Source: Bacteroides propionicigenes
GTDB taxonomy: Bacteria; Bacteroidota; Bacteroidia; Bacteroidales; Bacteroidaceae
Assembly: GCF_018390535.1 (NCBI RefSeq)
Contig: NZ_JAHBBW010000004.1
Span: 186,001-250,000 of the forward strand
Direction: 5' to 3'
Length of the DNA: 64,000 nt
Part shown: positions 1 to 7,853 of the stretch, one piece after another
Numbering within the stretch: position 1 is the first letter of the stretch
Layout: the number at the start of each line of letters is the position of its first letter
Position numbers and translations under genes: made by a program
Notes under the pieces: model-generated
Seen by the model: the letters and a program-made list of their open reading frames with translations, nothing else
Database searches by the model: none
Told to the model about the DNA's origin: nothing

Positions 1-114
1 ATCACCATATTTTTCCAGCAAAACAAGTTCATAACCTGCTGCTTCAATTTCTTTGCGAATACCGTCTACTGCAACTTTTGCAAACGGTTTGTCTGTTGCA
101 ACTAATACTTTCAT
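1..114 (-). CDS. serA: D-3-phosphoglycerate dehydrogenase, N-terminal part only
   Basis: Only the first 38 codons lie in the window; the gene runs off the left edge. The start ATG is at 114 and the protein begins MKVLVATDKPFAKVAVDGIR, which I recognise as the start of the short Bacteroides-type 3-phosphoglycerate dehydrogenase. The enzyme oxidises 3-phosphoglycerate to 3-phosphohydroxypyruvate, the first step of serine synthesis. The gene directly upstream on the same strand is serC, which catalyses the next step, so the call is supported by context. The 116-bp gap to serC holds a hairpin repeat. Catalytic residues are outside the window. Confidence 0.85.
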   Translation of the reverse strand, partial: MKVLVATDKPFAKVAVDGIRKEIEAAGYELVLLEKYGD

Positions 115-136
115 GATTTAATGGTATTAAAAAAGA

Positions 137-218
137 TTCACCACAGAATCACACAGAGTTTCACAGAGTTTTCCTTTTCATTTTAATCTCTGTGGGACCC
201 TGCGCCCTCTGTGGTGAA
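137..218. repeat. Intergenic inverted repeat (CACAGAG element)
   Basis: Arms TTCACCACAGA (137-147) and TCTGTGGTGAA (208-218) are perfect reverse complements; the interior also pairs in part (CACAGAG and CTCTGTG tracts). It fills the serC-serA gap. The form is that of a small dispersed hairpin element rather than a terminator, because no T tract follows and serA lies just downstream. Confidence 0.7.
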
Positions 219-230
219 TAAATAATATTG

Positions 231-1298
231 TTAATGAAGTTTCTCAAATTCCTGCATACAATCTATCAAGGCTTGTACGCTTTCTTTCGGCATAGCGTTG
301 TAGCAAGATGCACGGAAACCACCTACAGAACGGTGTCCCTTGATGCCTACCATACCTCTTTCGGTTGCGAATTTCAGGAAGTCGGCTTCAAATTCTTTGT
401 ATTCGGGAGCCATTACAAAACAGATGTTCATACGAGAGCGGTCTTCTTTGGCAGCAGTACCCACAAACATCTTGTTGCGGTCTATCTCAGCATACAGCAT
501 ATCTGCCTTTTCGATGGCGCGACGTTCCATTTCTTTCACACCGCCCTGAGCCTTAATCCAGCGCAAAGTCTGCAATGCAGTGTAGATGGGAACAACTGGA
601 GGAGTATTGAACATGGAGCCGCTGTCAATGTGGGTCTGATAATTCAGCATGGTCGGGATGTAGCGTGACACCTTACCTACCGCATCATTCTTCACGATAA
701 CGAAAGTTACGCCCGCAGGAGCCAGATTCTTCTGTGCACCGCCATAGATACAGATGTATTTAGACACGTCGATAGGACGAGAGAAAATATCAGATGACAT
801 ATCGGCAATCATAGGTACATTTACATCCAAGTCTTCTTTCAGTTCCGTACCATAGATGGTATTGTTTGTTGTGATATGGAAATAATCCGCATCGGCAGGT
901 ACTGTGTAGTCTTTCGGAATATAAGTATAAGTGGCTTCAGCAGAAGAGGCAACTTCTACAACCTCGCCAAAACCTTTGGCTTCTTTCATTGCCTTCTTAG
1001 CCCACACGCCGGTGTTGAGGTAAGCAGCTTTCTTTTCGAGGAAATTGAAAGGAACCATGCAGAACTCCATACTTGCACCACCGCCCAAGAACAATACCGA
1101 ATAACCTTCGGGAATGTTAAGTAGTTCTTTGAACAGTGCTACGGCTTCGTCCACTACGGGCTGAAAGTCCTTAGCACGGTGGCTAATCTCCATAAGAGAG
1201 AGACCGGATCCATTGAAATCTAAAATAGCCTTCGCTGTATCCTCTATCACCTCACGCGGAAGAATGGAAGGTCCTGCATTGAAATTATGCTTTTTCAT
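231..1298 (-). CDS. serC: Phosphoserine aminotransferase
   Basis: A 355-residue PLP-dependent class V aminotransferase that converts 3-phosphohydroxypyruvate and glutamate to phosphoserine and 2-oxoglutarate; it may also act in pyridoxal phosphate synthesis. The protein opens with [15 protein letters not shown], typical of SerC, and carries [11 protein letters not shown] near residue 78 and the PLP-lysine segment [12 protein letters not shown] near residue 190. Length matches the family. I chose the ATG at 1298; an ATG 24 bp upstream (1322) would add eight residues not seen in the family. It precedes serA on the same strand, so the two form a serine-synthesis operon. A Bacteroides-type promoter lies at 1352-1382. 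Confidence 0.96.
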   Translation of the reverse strand: MKKHNFNAGPSILPREVIEDTAKAILDFNGSGLSLMEISHRAKDFQPVVDEAVALFKELLNIPEGYSVLFLGGGASMEFCMVPFNFLEKKAAYLNTGVWAKKAMKEAKGFGEVVEVASSAEATYTYIPKDYTVPADADYFHITTNNTIYGTELKEDLDVNVPMIADMSSDIFSRPIDVSKYICIYGGAQKNLAPAGVTFVIVKNDAVGKVSRYIPTMLNYQTHIDSGSMFNTPPVVPIYTALQTLRWIKAQGGVKEMERRAIEKADMLYAEIDRNKMFVGTAAKEDRSRMNICFVMAPEYKEFEADFLKFATERGMVGIKGHRSVGGFRASCYNAMPKESVQALIDCMQEFEKLH

Positions 1299-1351
1299 TT
1301 GAAGTTTGTTTTGGTTATACAATTTCGTTCATTTTGTGTCTTACGACATGG

Positions 1352-1382
1352 CGAAATTACGGAATTATTTCTGTATTGCAAA
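1352..1382 (-). promoter_or_regulatory. Candidate serC promoter
   Basis: On the minus strand: TTTG (1382-1379), 19 bp, then TAATTTCG (1359-1352), seven of eight matches to the Bacteroides -7 TAnnTTTG. It lies about 55 bp before the serC start. Between here and the next array is an imperfect hairpin at 1431-1459 (ATTGGT arms); otherwise I see nothing in 1383-1584. Confidence 0.6.
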
Positions 1383-1584
1383 TCTTTCCTTATAAAAATC
1401 CTTCTTTATTGCGTATTTACCTTACTTTTTATTGGTATATACAAGAAATATACACCAATCTGTTATGTATACTTACCAAAAAAGGTATTAAAAGGTAAAC
1501 TAAAAGATAGAAGCGGAAATAACTTTCTACTAAGAATGAAAACTGAAAAGAAAGTGCATAATTATCAGAAACAAATCATCTCCT

Positions 1585-1628
1585 TATGCTTAATAACATT
1601 GCCCTATATGCTTAATAACATGAGGCTA
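1585..1628. repeat. 22-bp tandem repeat, two units, overlapping the helicase stop
   Basis: Units start at 1585 and 1607 (period 22). The first 15 bases of each, TATGCTTAATAACAT, are identical, and the units end CCCTA and GGCTA. The second unit contains the stop codon of the DbpA-like helicase (1626-1628). The core is only roughly dyad-symmetric (ATG...CAT around TTAA). It shares its period with six other arrays in this window. Confidence 0.6.
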
Positions 1629-2972
1629 CCGGGCTTCTTCTATCAGCGTTTTCATGCCTTTTATCTTTTCACCGCGCAGCAGCGTAAGCAGTTGCTTCAC
1701 TTTGCTGCGACGAACCGCCACAAAAGCATAATGTTCTTTTACGTCCACCTGCCCCACATCTTCGCGCACCAGTCCACCTTTCTTATATAAGAATCCAACG
1801 ATATCCACCTTGTTCAACTTATCCTTCTTGCCTTTACCTATATATAAGGTAGTCCAGCGAGGTTTGGCAGGCTTCGGAGTTTGCTCCGGCAATTCGAATA
1901 CGGGAATTTCCTCCGGAAGATAGTCCGGAAGGCGTTCTTCCGTGTGGAGAAGAAGGAAAGATGAACCGCGTGCTTCCCAGCGTGCCGTACGTCCGTTGCG
2001 ATGTGTAAAGGCTTCTTCGTTGACAGGCATATGGTAGTGCACCACATTATCGATGCCCGGAATATCCAGCCCGCGTGCGGCAAGGTCAGTAGATACCAAG
2101 ACGGGGCAACTGCCGTTACGGAACTTGTAAAGCGCCCGTTCACGGTCGTCCTGTTCCATACCTCCATGAAATGCGTCACAAGGAAACTTCTTTGACCTCA
2201 AGTAGGTGACCACGCGCTCCACACTTTCGCGATAGTTCACGAACACCAATGTAGAATGGTCGCCAAGCGTACAAAGCAGGCGATACAACGTTTCCAGTTT
2301 ATCTTTGTCGGGAGAAATCACCTTCTGTAAGTTCAGGCGTTCAGAAACGGTTTCTTCCGAAAGGAAGTTCAGCTTAATGACCCGTGACGACGATGCAACG
2401 CCGTCGGACACTTCCCCTCCCACTCCTGCAAACAGCGGAATCTCCTCGGCATCCGTAGCCGAAAGCAGTACACGCTTCTTCAGAACAGGTAGCTGCCCGA
2501 TAACTTCCGCCATTTCATCGTGGAAACCGAACTCAAGACATTTGTCAAACTCATCTATCACCAGCGTAGTGACGGAACGGGCATCAAAGTTCTGCTTCCG
2601 CAAATGGTCGTTCATACGACCGGGAGTACCGATAATAACAGCCGGATTAATACCTTTCATCGTGCGGTGCTCCTCCATTGCAGGGCGTCCGCCATAACAA
2701 CTCATTGCCTTGAAAGGCACACTCATCGACTTGAATACAGTTTCTATCTGCAAAGCAAGCTCACGCGAAGGAACAAGCACTACTGCCTGCACGCCTTGTA
2801 CGTCTGCCTTAAGCGATTGCACCAACGGCAGCAAGAATGCCAGTGTCTTGCCCGAACCTGTGGGCGACAACAGAACGAGGTCTTTATCCAACCGGTAAGC
2901 ATTCTGCGCAGCCTCCTGCATCGGAGTGAGCTGTTCTATTTGTAAATTACGTAGTATATCAGATTGTTCCAT
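1626..2972 (-). CDS. dbpA: DEAD-box RNA helicase, DbpA-like
   Basis: A 448-residue ATP-dependent RNA helicase. The helicase core shows a Q-like motif (LTPMQEAA, residues 15-22), Walker A SPTGSGKT (36-43), PSRELALQ, motif II as DEFD rather than DEAD near residue 139, SAT near 171 and motif VI HRNGRTAR near 322. The last roughly 75 residues (TLYIGKGKKDKLNKVDIVGF onwards) match the DbpA RNA-binding domain, which in E. coli DbpA binds hairpin 92 of 23S rRNA; a role in large-subunit assembly is therefore likely. DEFD instead of DEAD is unusual, but the residues that bind Mg-ATP (DE..D) are kept. A single-gene transcript is likely: -7 box at 2995-3002 and a repeat array at its end. Confidence 0.9.
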   Translation of the reverse strand: MEQSDILRNLQIEQLTPMQEAAQNAYRLDKDLVLLSPTGSGKTLAFLLPLVQSLKADVQGVQAVVLVPSRELALQIETVFKSMSVPFKAMSCYGGRPAMEEHRTMKGINPAVIIGTPGRMNDHLRKQNFDARSVTTLVIDEFDKCLEFGFHDEMAEVIGQLPVLKKRVLLSATDAEEIPLFAGVGGEVSDGVASSSRVIKLNFLSEETVSERLNLQKVISPDKDKLETLYRLLCTLGDHSTLVFVNYRESVERVVTYLRSKKFPCDAFHGGMEQDDRERALYKFRNGSCPVLVSTDLAARGLDIPGIDNVVHYHMPVNEEAFTHRNGRTARWEARGSSFLLLHTEERLPDYLPEEIPVFELPEQTPKPAKPRWTTLYIGKGKKDKLNKVDIVGFLYKKGGLVREDVGQVDVKEHYAFVAVRRSKVKQLLTLLRGEKIKGMKTLIEEAR

Positions 2973-2994
2973 AGCATCCTTTTATTTAATGGAG

Positions 2995-3002
2995 CAAAGA
3001 TA
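2995..3002 (-). promoter_or_regulatory. Candidate -7 box for the DbpA-like helicase
   Basis: TATCTTTG on the minus strand, a perfect TAnnTTTG, 23 bp before the start codon. No TTTG at -33 is seen; the array at 3017-3082 occupies that place, so a bound protein there could affect this promoter. Confidence 0.5.
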
Positions 3003-3016
3003 AGAAAAGAAATCCG

Positions 3017-3082
3017 TTTGATAGGCTTGATAATATTATTTGATACGCTTGATAATTCGATTTGATGTACATCAAATAGTCA
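3017..3082. repeat. 22-bp array of TTTGAT-type dyads, three units
   Basis: Units start at 3017, 3039 and 3061. They begin TTTGATAGGCTTGATA, TTTGATACGCTTGATA and TTTGATGTACATCAAA; the last is a perfect 16-bp palindrome of the Crp/Fnr-site form TTGAT-N4-ATCAA. The first two keep only the left TTTGAT and a GATA on the right. The array lies between the nqrF terminator and the helicase promoter and overlaps the expected -33 region of the latter. Confidence 0.7.
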
Positions 3083-3112
3083 TATCATCCGAAGCGCCCC
3101 GCTACATGGTTA

Positions 3113-3152
3113 TAAAAAAACTCCGGCAAGAGCCAAAGCCCTACCGGAGTTT
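3113..3152 (-). terminator. Terminator of the nqr operon
   Basis: Arms AAACTCCGG (3118-3126) and CCGGAGTTT (3144-3152) form a stem. On the minus strand the stem is followed by a T run (plus-strand A run 3113-3120). It sits 42 bp after the nqrF stop and is a good Rho-independent terminator. Confidence 0.85.
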
Positions 3153-3193
3153 CTTCACTATTTTACTATTATGTGTCTTAACAACGCATCATC

Positions 3194-4468
3194 TTATCCG
3201 CCGAAGTTATCGAACATCAAGTTCTGAGCCGGAACGCCGAGGTCGTCGAGCATCTTCTCAACGGCTTTGGACATCGGGCCGGGACCGCACATATAGTATT
3301 CGATGTCTTCGGGAGCTTCGTGGTCTTTCAAGTAAGTCTCGTAGATTACGTTGTGAACGAAACCCGGAGTATACTTCACGCCCGCTGCATCGGCTGCCGG
3401 ATCCGGACGGTCCAGCGCAAGGTGGAACTTGAAGTTGGGGAAATCCTTTTCTATCTGCAGGAAGTCTTCCAAGTAGAACACCTCGTTCAGCGCACGTGCA
3501 CCGTAGAAGTAGTTCATCACGCGGTCTGTAGTGTGCAGCGTCTTCGTGAGGTGCATAATCTGTGCACGCAACGGAGCCATACCGGCACCACCACCAATCC
3601 ACATCATTTCTTTCTTGGAGTCGAAAATCGGGTGGAAGTCTCCGTAAGGACCGCTCATGATAACTTTGTCACCCGGTTTCAAGGTGAAGATGTAAGATGA
3701 TGCGATACCCGGCATTACATCCATGAAGCCCGGACCTTGGTCTTTCGGTTTGAACGGTGGAGTAGCAATACGTACCGTCAACATGATGCGGTCACCCTCT
3801 GCAGGATAGTTAGCCATGGAGTAAGCACGAATGGTCTCTTCATCATTGCGGCACTTCAAGCCCAACAGACCGAATTTCTCCCATGCAGGCAGATATTCTT
3901 CACCGATAAGAGATTTGTCGATGTCCTTGTCATAATCCATGGAGTATTTAGGAATCTTAATCTGTGCATAAGAACCCGGTACGAAGTCCATGTGCTCACC
4001 CTTAGGCAACGCAACGATAAACTCCTTGATGAACGTAGCCACGTTCTTGTTGGAAATAACCTCGCACTCCCACTCTTTTACACCGAGTACAGATTCGTCG
4101 ATTTTAATTCCCATGTCACTTTTCACCTTCACTTGACAACCCAAACGCCAATGGTCTTGGATTTGCTTACGGCTAAAGTGAGGTATTTCGGAAGGCAGAA
4201 TCTCACCGCCGCCTTCTACAACCTGACATTTGCACTGTCCGCATGAACCCTTACCACCACAGGCGGAGGAGAGGAACACACCGTTTACAGACAGTGTATT
4301 CAGCAGCGTCGAACCGGAAGCGACTTCCAATTCCTTGTCGCCGTTGATTGTCAATTTCACATTACCTGAGGGAACCAAGAATTGCTTGGCTACCAACAGA
4401 ATAATCACAAGCAGAAGAACAACCACGAGGAACACTCCAATGCTTGCTAATATCATATTCATATCCAT
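3194..4468 (-). CDS. nqrF: Na+-translocating NADH:quinone reductase, subunit F
   Basis: The 424-residue entry subunit of the Na+-NQR complex: it takes hydride from NADH onto FAD and passes electrons to a 2Fe-2S centre. One N-terminal membrane segment (about residues 6-27) is followed by a ferredoxin domain with Cys70, Cys76, Cys79 and Cys111, which have the same spacing as the known NqrF cluster ligands. Then come the FAD motif RAYSMANYP and the NADH-binding GGGAGMAPLRAQI. I chose the ATG at 4468, preceded by AGAAAGGA, over an in-frame start 42 bp upstream inside nqrE. It is the last gene of nqrABCDEF and starts 17 bp after nqrE ends. Confidence 0.97.
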   Translation of the reverse strand: MDMNMILASIGVFLVVVLLLVIILLVAKQFLVPSGNVKLTINGDKELEVASGSTLLNTLSVNGVFLSSACGGKGSCGQCKCQVVEGGGEILPSEIPHFSRKQIQDHWRLGCQVKVKSDMGIKIDESVLGVKEWECEVISNKNVATFIKEFIVALPKGEHMDFVPGSYAQIKIPKYSMDYDKDIDKSLIGEEYLPAWEKFGLLGLKCRNDEETIRAYSMANYPAEGDRIMLTVRIATPPFKPKDQGPGFMDVMPGIASSYIFTLKPGDKVIMSGPYGDFHPIFDSKKEMMWIGGGAGMAPLRAQIMHLTKTLHTTDRVMNYFYGARALNEVFYLEDFLQIEKDFPNFKFHLALDRPDPAADAAGVKYTPGFVHNVIYETYLKDHEAPEDIEYYMCGPGPMSKAVEKMLDDLGVPAQNLMFDNFGG

Positions 4469-4485
4469 TGTCTTATTCCTTTCTT

Positions 4486-5112
4486 TTAGATGTTCAAACC
4501 AGAGAAACACATGAATGCCATTGCCATCAGACCTACAGTGATGAAGGTGATGCCCAAGCCTTTCAGCGGGGCAGGTACATCAGAGTAAGCCATCTTCTCG
4601 CGGATAGCAGCCAAACCTACGATAGCCAGCAACCAGCCGATACCCGAACCCAGTGCATAAGAGATAGAATCCCAAACGTCACCGATGAACTTCGGATCGC
4701 TCTCGCCTACGTTGATACGTTGCTGCATGAAAAGTGATGCACCCATGATGGCGCAGTTCACGGCAATCAACGGCAAGAAGATACCCAGTGAAGCGTAGAG
4801 CGAAGGGCTGAAACGTTCCACAATCATCTCTACCAACTGAACGATAGCGGCAATCACGGCAATAAAAAGAATAAAACTCAGAAAGCTGAGGTCGACGCCC
4901 TCAATAATGGCATTGGGACCCAGCACTTTCGTTTGCAACAAATAGTTGACCGGAAGTGTCACCACCAACACGAAAGTTACGGCGATACCCAGTCCTACGG
5001 CTGTCTTTACATTCTTTGATACGGCCAGATAAGAGCACATACCGAGGAAGAATGCAAATATCATATTGTCCACAAAGATGGAGCGGACGAATAAACTTAA
5101 TAAATGTTCCAT
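4486..5112 (-). CDS. nqrE: Na+-translocating NADH:quinone reductase, subunit E
   Basis: A 208-residue integral membrane protein of the inner membrane with about six hydrophobic segments. It is homologous to NqrD and to RnfA; paired subunits D and E form the Na+ path and hold an Fe centre between them. It starts [24 protein letters not shown] and contains [23 protein letters not shown] text in mid-protein, as in the family (here [18 protein letters not shown]). Full length. nqrF follows after 17 bp; nqrD precedes after a 101-bp AT-rich spacer. Confidence 0.97.
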   Translation of the reverse strand: MEHLLSLFVRSIFVDNMIFAFFLGMCSYLAVSKNVKTAVGLGIAVTFVLVVTLPVNYLLQTKVLGPNAIIEGVDLSFLSFILFIAVIAAIVQLVEMIVERFSPSLYASLGIFLPLIAVNCAIMGASLFMQQRINVGESDPKFIGDVWDSISYALGSGIGWLLAIVGLAAIREKMAYSDVPAPLKGLGITFITVGLMAMAFMCFSGLNI

Positions 5113-5213
5113 AATTCTTTTAATTAAGAACTAAGAGTTAAGAATCAAGAATCTCCATACAGCGCACAGCACCGACCCATTCTTCATTCATCATTCTTCA
5201 TTCTTCATTTATA
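5113..5213. repeat. Low-complexity spacer inside the nqr operon
   Basis: The nqrD-nqrE gap contains short imperfect tandem words: TTAAGAACTAAGAGTTAAGAATC on one side (split here: TTAAGAACTAAG, AGTTAAGAATC) and repeated CATTCTTCATT on the other. The two sides can pair loosely. It resembles the TTCTTCATT/AATGAAGAA repeat seen at 52436-52570. No gene or promoter is seen. Confidence 0.5.
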
Positions 5214-5849
5214 TTACTTTTCCTGCAATTCTTTATGACGTGCACGTTGATACCAGATGATGCAGGCACAGAGAATCAGCGCCATAGGCGGCATCAGCAT
5301 CAAACCGTTGTTCACATAACCTATCTTCTGCAAAGGCTCGTAATTAAGGATGTTGAAACCGAGCAACGTACCCGAACCCAGCAACTCGCGGAAGAAAGCC
5401 ACGATAACCAGAATTTTGGCATATCCCAAACCATTGCCCACACCGTCGAGGAAGGATTCCCACGGACCGTTCTGCATGGCAAATGCTTCCAAGCGGCCCA
5501 TGAGGATACAGTTTGTGATAATCAAACCTACGTATACGGAAAGCTGCACGCTTACGTCGTAAGCAAAGGCCTTCAGAATCTCACTTACAATAGTTACCAA
5601 CGCTGCAACCACTACCAACTGAACTATGATACGGATACGGTTGGGGATAGTCTTGCGCAACAATGAAATCACTACATTGGAGAATGCCGTAATCACCGTT
5701 ACGGAAAGTCCCATTACGATAGCCGGTTCCAACTTGGCGGTAACGGCCAAGGCAGAACAGATACCCAGCACCTGTACGGTGACGGGGTTGTTCAATCCAA
5801 GCGGAGTAGAGAATACTTCTTTATTCTTTTTTGAAAACAATGATCCCAT
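5214..5849 (-). CDS. nqrD: Na+-translocating NADH:quinone reductase, subunit D
   Basis: A 211-residue, six-segment membrane subunit. The N-terminus [20 protein letters not shown] and the segment [20 protein letters not shown] are typical of NqrD. It pairs with NqrE in the membrane part of the complex. I chose the ATG at 5849 rather than the one 18 bp upstream, which lies within nqrC. The start overlaps nothing but is only 4 bp from the nqrC stop, so translation is probably coupled. Confidence 0.96.
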   Translation of the reverse strand: MGSLFSKKNKEVFSTPLGLNNPVTVQVLGICSALAVTAKLEPAIVMGLSVTVITAFSNVVISLLRKTIPNRIRIIVQLVVVAALVTIVSEILKAFAYDVSVQLSVYVGLIITNCILMGRLEAFAMQNGPWESFLDGVGNGLGYAKILVIVAFFRELLGSGTLLGFNILNYEPLQKIGYVNNGLMLMPPMALILCACIIWYQRARHKELQEK

Positions 5850-5853
5850 ATTC

Positions 5854-6543
5854 TTATTTCTCCTCATTATTATTAGTTAAAAAGTTCTTGTAGCTGTTCA
5901 GACAAGTTTTCAGCATGGCATCCACACCCACAGAGGTGATAGTACCGCCTGAAATACCGTCTACCTGATAGTCAGGCTTCTCTACTTTTCCGTTCTTCAC
6001 AACGCCGAGGGCGATTTCACCATTCTCCAGTGTTTTCTTGCCGGAGAATTCTCCCTGGAATTGGGCGGTTGCAATTTCGGCACCCAAACCCGGAGTCTCG
6101 CTGGCATGAGAGAAATAGACGCCGTAAACGGTATCCTTGTCGCTGTTCAGGGCAACATAGCCCCAGATAGCCCCCCAAAGACCTGCGCCGTAAACAGGGA
6201 ATACATATTTAGTCTCTCCATCCACCTCGGCAACGAATACGTGCAAACGGTGGTTTTCCTTAGCTTCCTTTTCGTAAGCAGTGGCAAATGCGTCGGTGTT
6301 CTCGGTCAGCGTACCGTCCTCGGTCATCAACATATCGCCCTTAATGTACTTATTATATTCTGCATCAGCGTCCTTCACATCTTTGATATTAAGGGCGGCA
6401 AGAATTTGCTTCTTCGTGTCCAGCTCTACGTTCTTGTTCTGGGTAGCACGCAGAGAAGAGCTTACGAATGCCAGCAGAAATGCAACGATAACAACCATTA
6501 CCGAAGCATAAATGATAGTATAACTATTACTATTGGTATTCAT
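5854..6543 (-). CDS. nqrC: Na+-translocating NADH:quinone reductase, subunit C
   Basis: A 229-residue subunit with one N-terminal membrane helix (about residues 9-30) and a large periplasmic domain. It binds FMN covalently through a threonine in an SGATxT-type motif; here the motif reads SGGTITS with the threonine near residue 201. The text [13 protein letters not shown] is also typical of NqrC and RnfG. I chose the ATG at 6543, which follows GGAAAAAGAA; a longer open frame upstream overlaps nqrB. Glycine in place of the motif alanine is a small change and should not stop flavinylation, which depends on the threonine. Confidence 0.96.
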   Translation of the reverse strand: MNTNSNSYTIIYASVMVVIVAFLLAFVSSSLRATQNKNVELDTKKQILAALNIKDVKDADAEYNKYIKGDMLMTEDGTLTENTDAFATAYEKEAKENHRLHVFVAEVDGETKYVFPVYGAGLWGAIWGYVALNSDKDTVYGVYFSHASETPGLGAEIATAQFQGEFSGKKTLENGEIALGVVKNGKVEKPDYQVDGISGGTITSVGVDAMLKTCLNSYKNFLTNNNEEK

Positions 6544-6559
6544 TTCTTTTTCCGGTATT

Positions 6560-7732
6560 TTAATTGTTAGACTTAGCGGTTGCACGTTTCTCGCGACGAC
6601 TGATGTTACTCTGTACCACACAATAGTCAATCAGCGGAGCAAAGATATTCATCAGCAGGATGGCAAGCATCATGCCTTCGGGATAACCGGGATTCAGCAC
6701 ACGGATAATGATAGCCATTGCACCGATAAGGAATCCAAAGATGTACTTACCTGTTTCCGTACGGGCAGAAGTTACAGGGTCGGTAGCCATAAATACAGCA
6801 CCGAAACAGAAACCGCCCAATACGAGGTGTTCGTACCACGGCATATGAGCCATTGCAGTGTCCGGGCCGATAGTATTGAATACCCATCCCATGAATGCAC
6901 CACCCACAAATACGGAGAACATAGTTTTCCAGCTTGCGATACCTGTCCACAACAGCAGGATAGCACCGAGGGCAATGGCAATAACGCTAGTCTCACCGAT
7001 AGAACCCGGAATAAGACCGGTCACCATATCCCACGAGAATTCCGGATAAGCCCCCGCAGTAGCTGCGGCTCCCAGCGGAGTGGCAACGGTGAGTCCGTCC
7101 ACCGTCTGTCCCAAACCGAAAATGCTGTCGCCCGATACCCAAACGGCATCACCGGACATTTTTGTAGGATAGGCGAAGAACAGAAAAGCACGTGTAATCA
7201 AAGCTACGTTGAACACGTTCATACCCGTACCGCCGAATACTTCTTTGGCGAAAATTACAGAAAATGCAGTGGCTACCGCCAGAATCCACAACGGACAGTC
7301 TACCGGCACAATCATCGGAATCAAGATACCCGAAACCAAGAAACCTTCCTGAATTTCTTCCTTCTTCCATTGAGCCACAACGAACTCAATACCCAGACCC
7401 ACTACATAAGATACTATGATTTTAGGCAATACTGCCAGGAAACCGTAAGCAAACATTTCGATAAAGCTTCCGGTAGCACCGGTAGCGTGGAAATGCTGGT
7501 AACCTACGTTATACATACCGAACAGCAGTGCCGGTATCAACGCAATAACCACCATCGACATGATGCGTTTGCTGTCAATGGAGTCGTGAATATGCGTTCC
7601 CGATTTCGCAGTGGTGTTGGGCACGAACAAGAATGTCTCGAAGCCGTCGAACACCGAACGAAATGCGTGGAATTTGCCGCCCTCTTCAAAGTTCGGCTTT
7701 ATCTTGTCGAGATAATTTCTTAACGCTTTCAT
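6560..7732 (-). CDS. nqrB: Na+-translocating NADH:quinone reductase, subunit B
   Basis: A 390-residue integral membrane subunit with about ten hydrophobic segments, homologous to RnfD. It carries a covalent FMN on a threonine; the motif GSIGETS is present with Thr248, and NqrB is also the site of quinone reduction and riboflavin binding in characterised enzymes. N-terminal MKALRNYLDKIKPNFEEGGK is typical. It ends 16 bp before nqrC and starts 121 bp after nqrA. Confidence 0.97.
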   Translation of the reverse strand: MKALRNYLDKIKPNFEEGGKFHAFRSVFDGFETFLFVPNTTAKSGTHIHDSIDSKRIMSMVVIALIPALLFGMYNVGYQHFHATGATGSFIEMFAYGFLAVLPKIIVSYVVGLGIEFVVAQWKKEEIQEGFLVSGILIPMIVPVDCPLWILAVATAFSVIFAKEVFGGTGMNVFNVALITRAFLFFAYPTKMSGDAVWVSGDSIFGLGQTVDGLTVATPLGAAATAGAYPEFSWDMVTGLIPGSIGETSVIAIALGAILLLWTGIASWKTMFSVFVGGAFMGWVFNTIGPDTAMAHMPWYEHLVLGGFCFGAVFMATDPVTSARTETGKYIFGFLIGAMAIIIRVLNPGYPEGMMLAILLMNIFAPLIDYCVVQSNISRREKRATAKSNN

Positions 7733-7853
7733 TTATTAAATTGATAATTGAGAATTGAAAATTGAGAAATAGGCTGAGCTGTATACACTCCACAGTTTAT
7801 ATCGCAATGTTTCAACTATCATTTTTTTATTCTTAATTTTTAATCCCTAATTT
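7733..7853. repeat. AT-rich repeat spacer between nqrA and nqrB
   Basis: A 121-bp gap with the words AATTGAGAATTGAAAATTGAG near 7746-7766 (read as AATTGAGAATT and GAAAATTGAG) and CTTAATTTTTAATCCCTAATTTTT at the other end; the two ends can pair imperfectly. It is the same family of AATTGAGAATT repeats as at 18122-18176. No gene is seen. Confidence 0.45.

Noticed and set aside
6533..7723. Plus-strand frame of 396 codons opposite nqrB
   Set aside because: It lies wholly antisense to a clear nqrB, has no recognisable motif and is rich in His, Gln and Thr, as expected from the reverse of membrane-protein codons.
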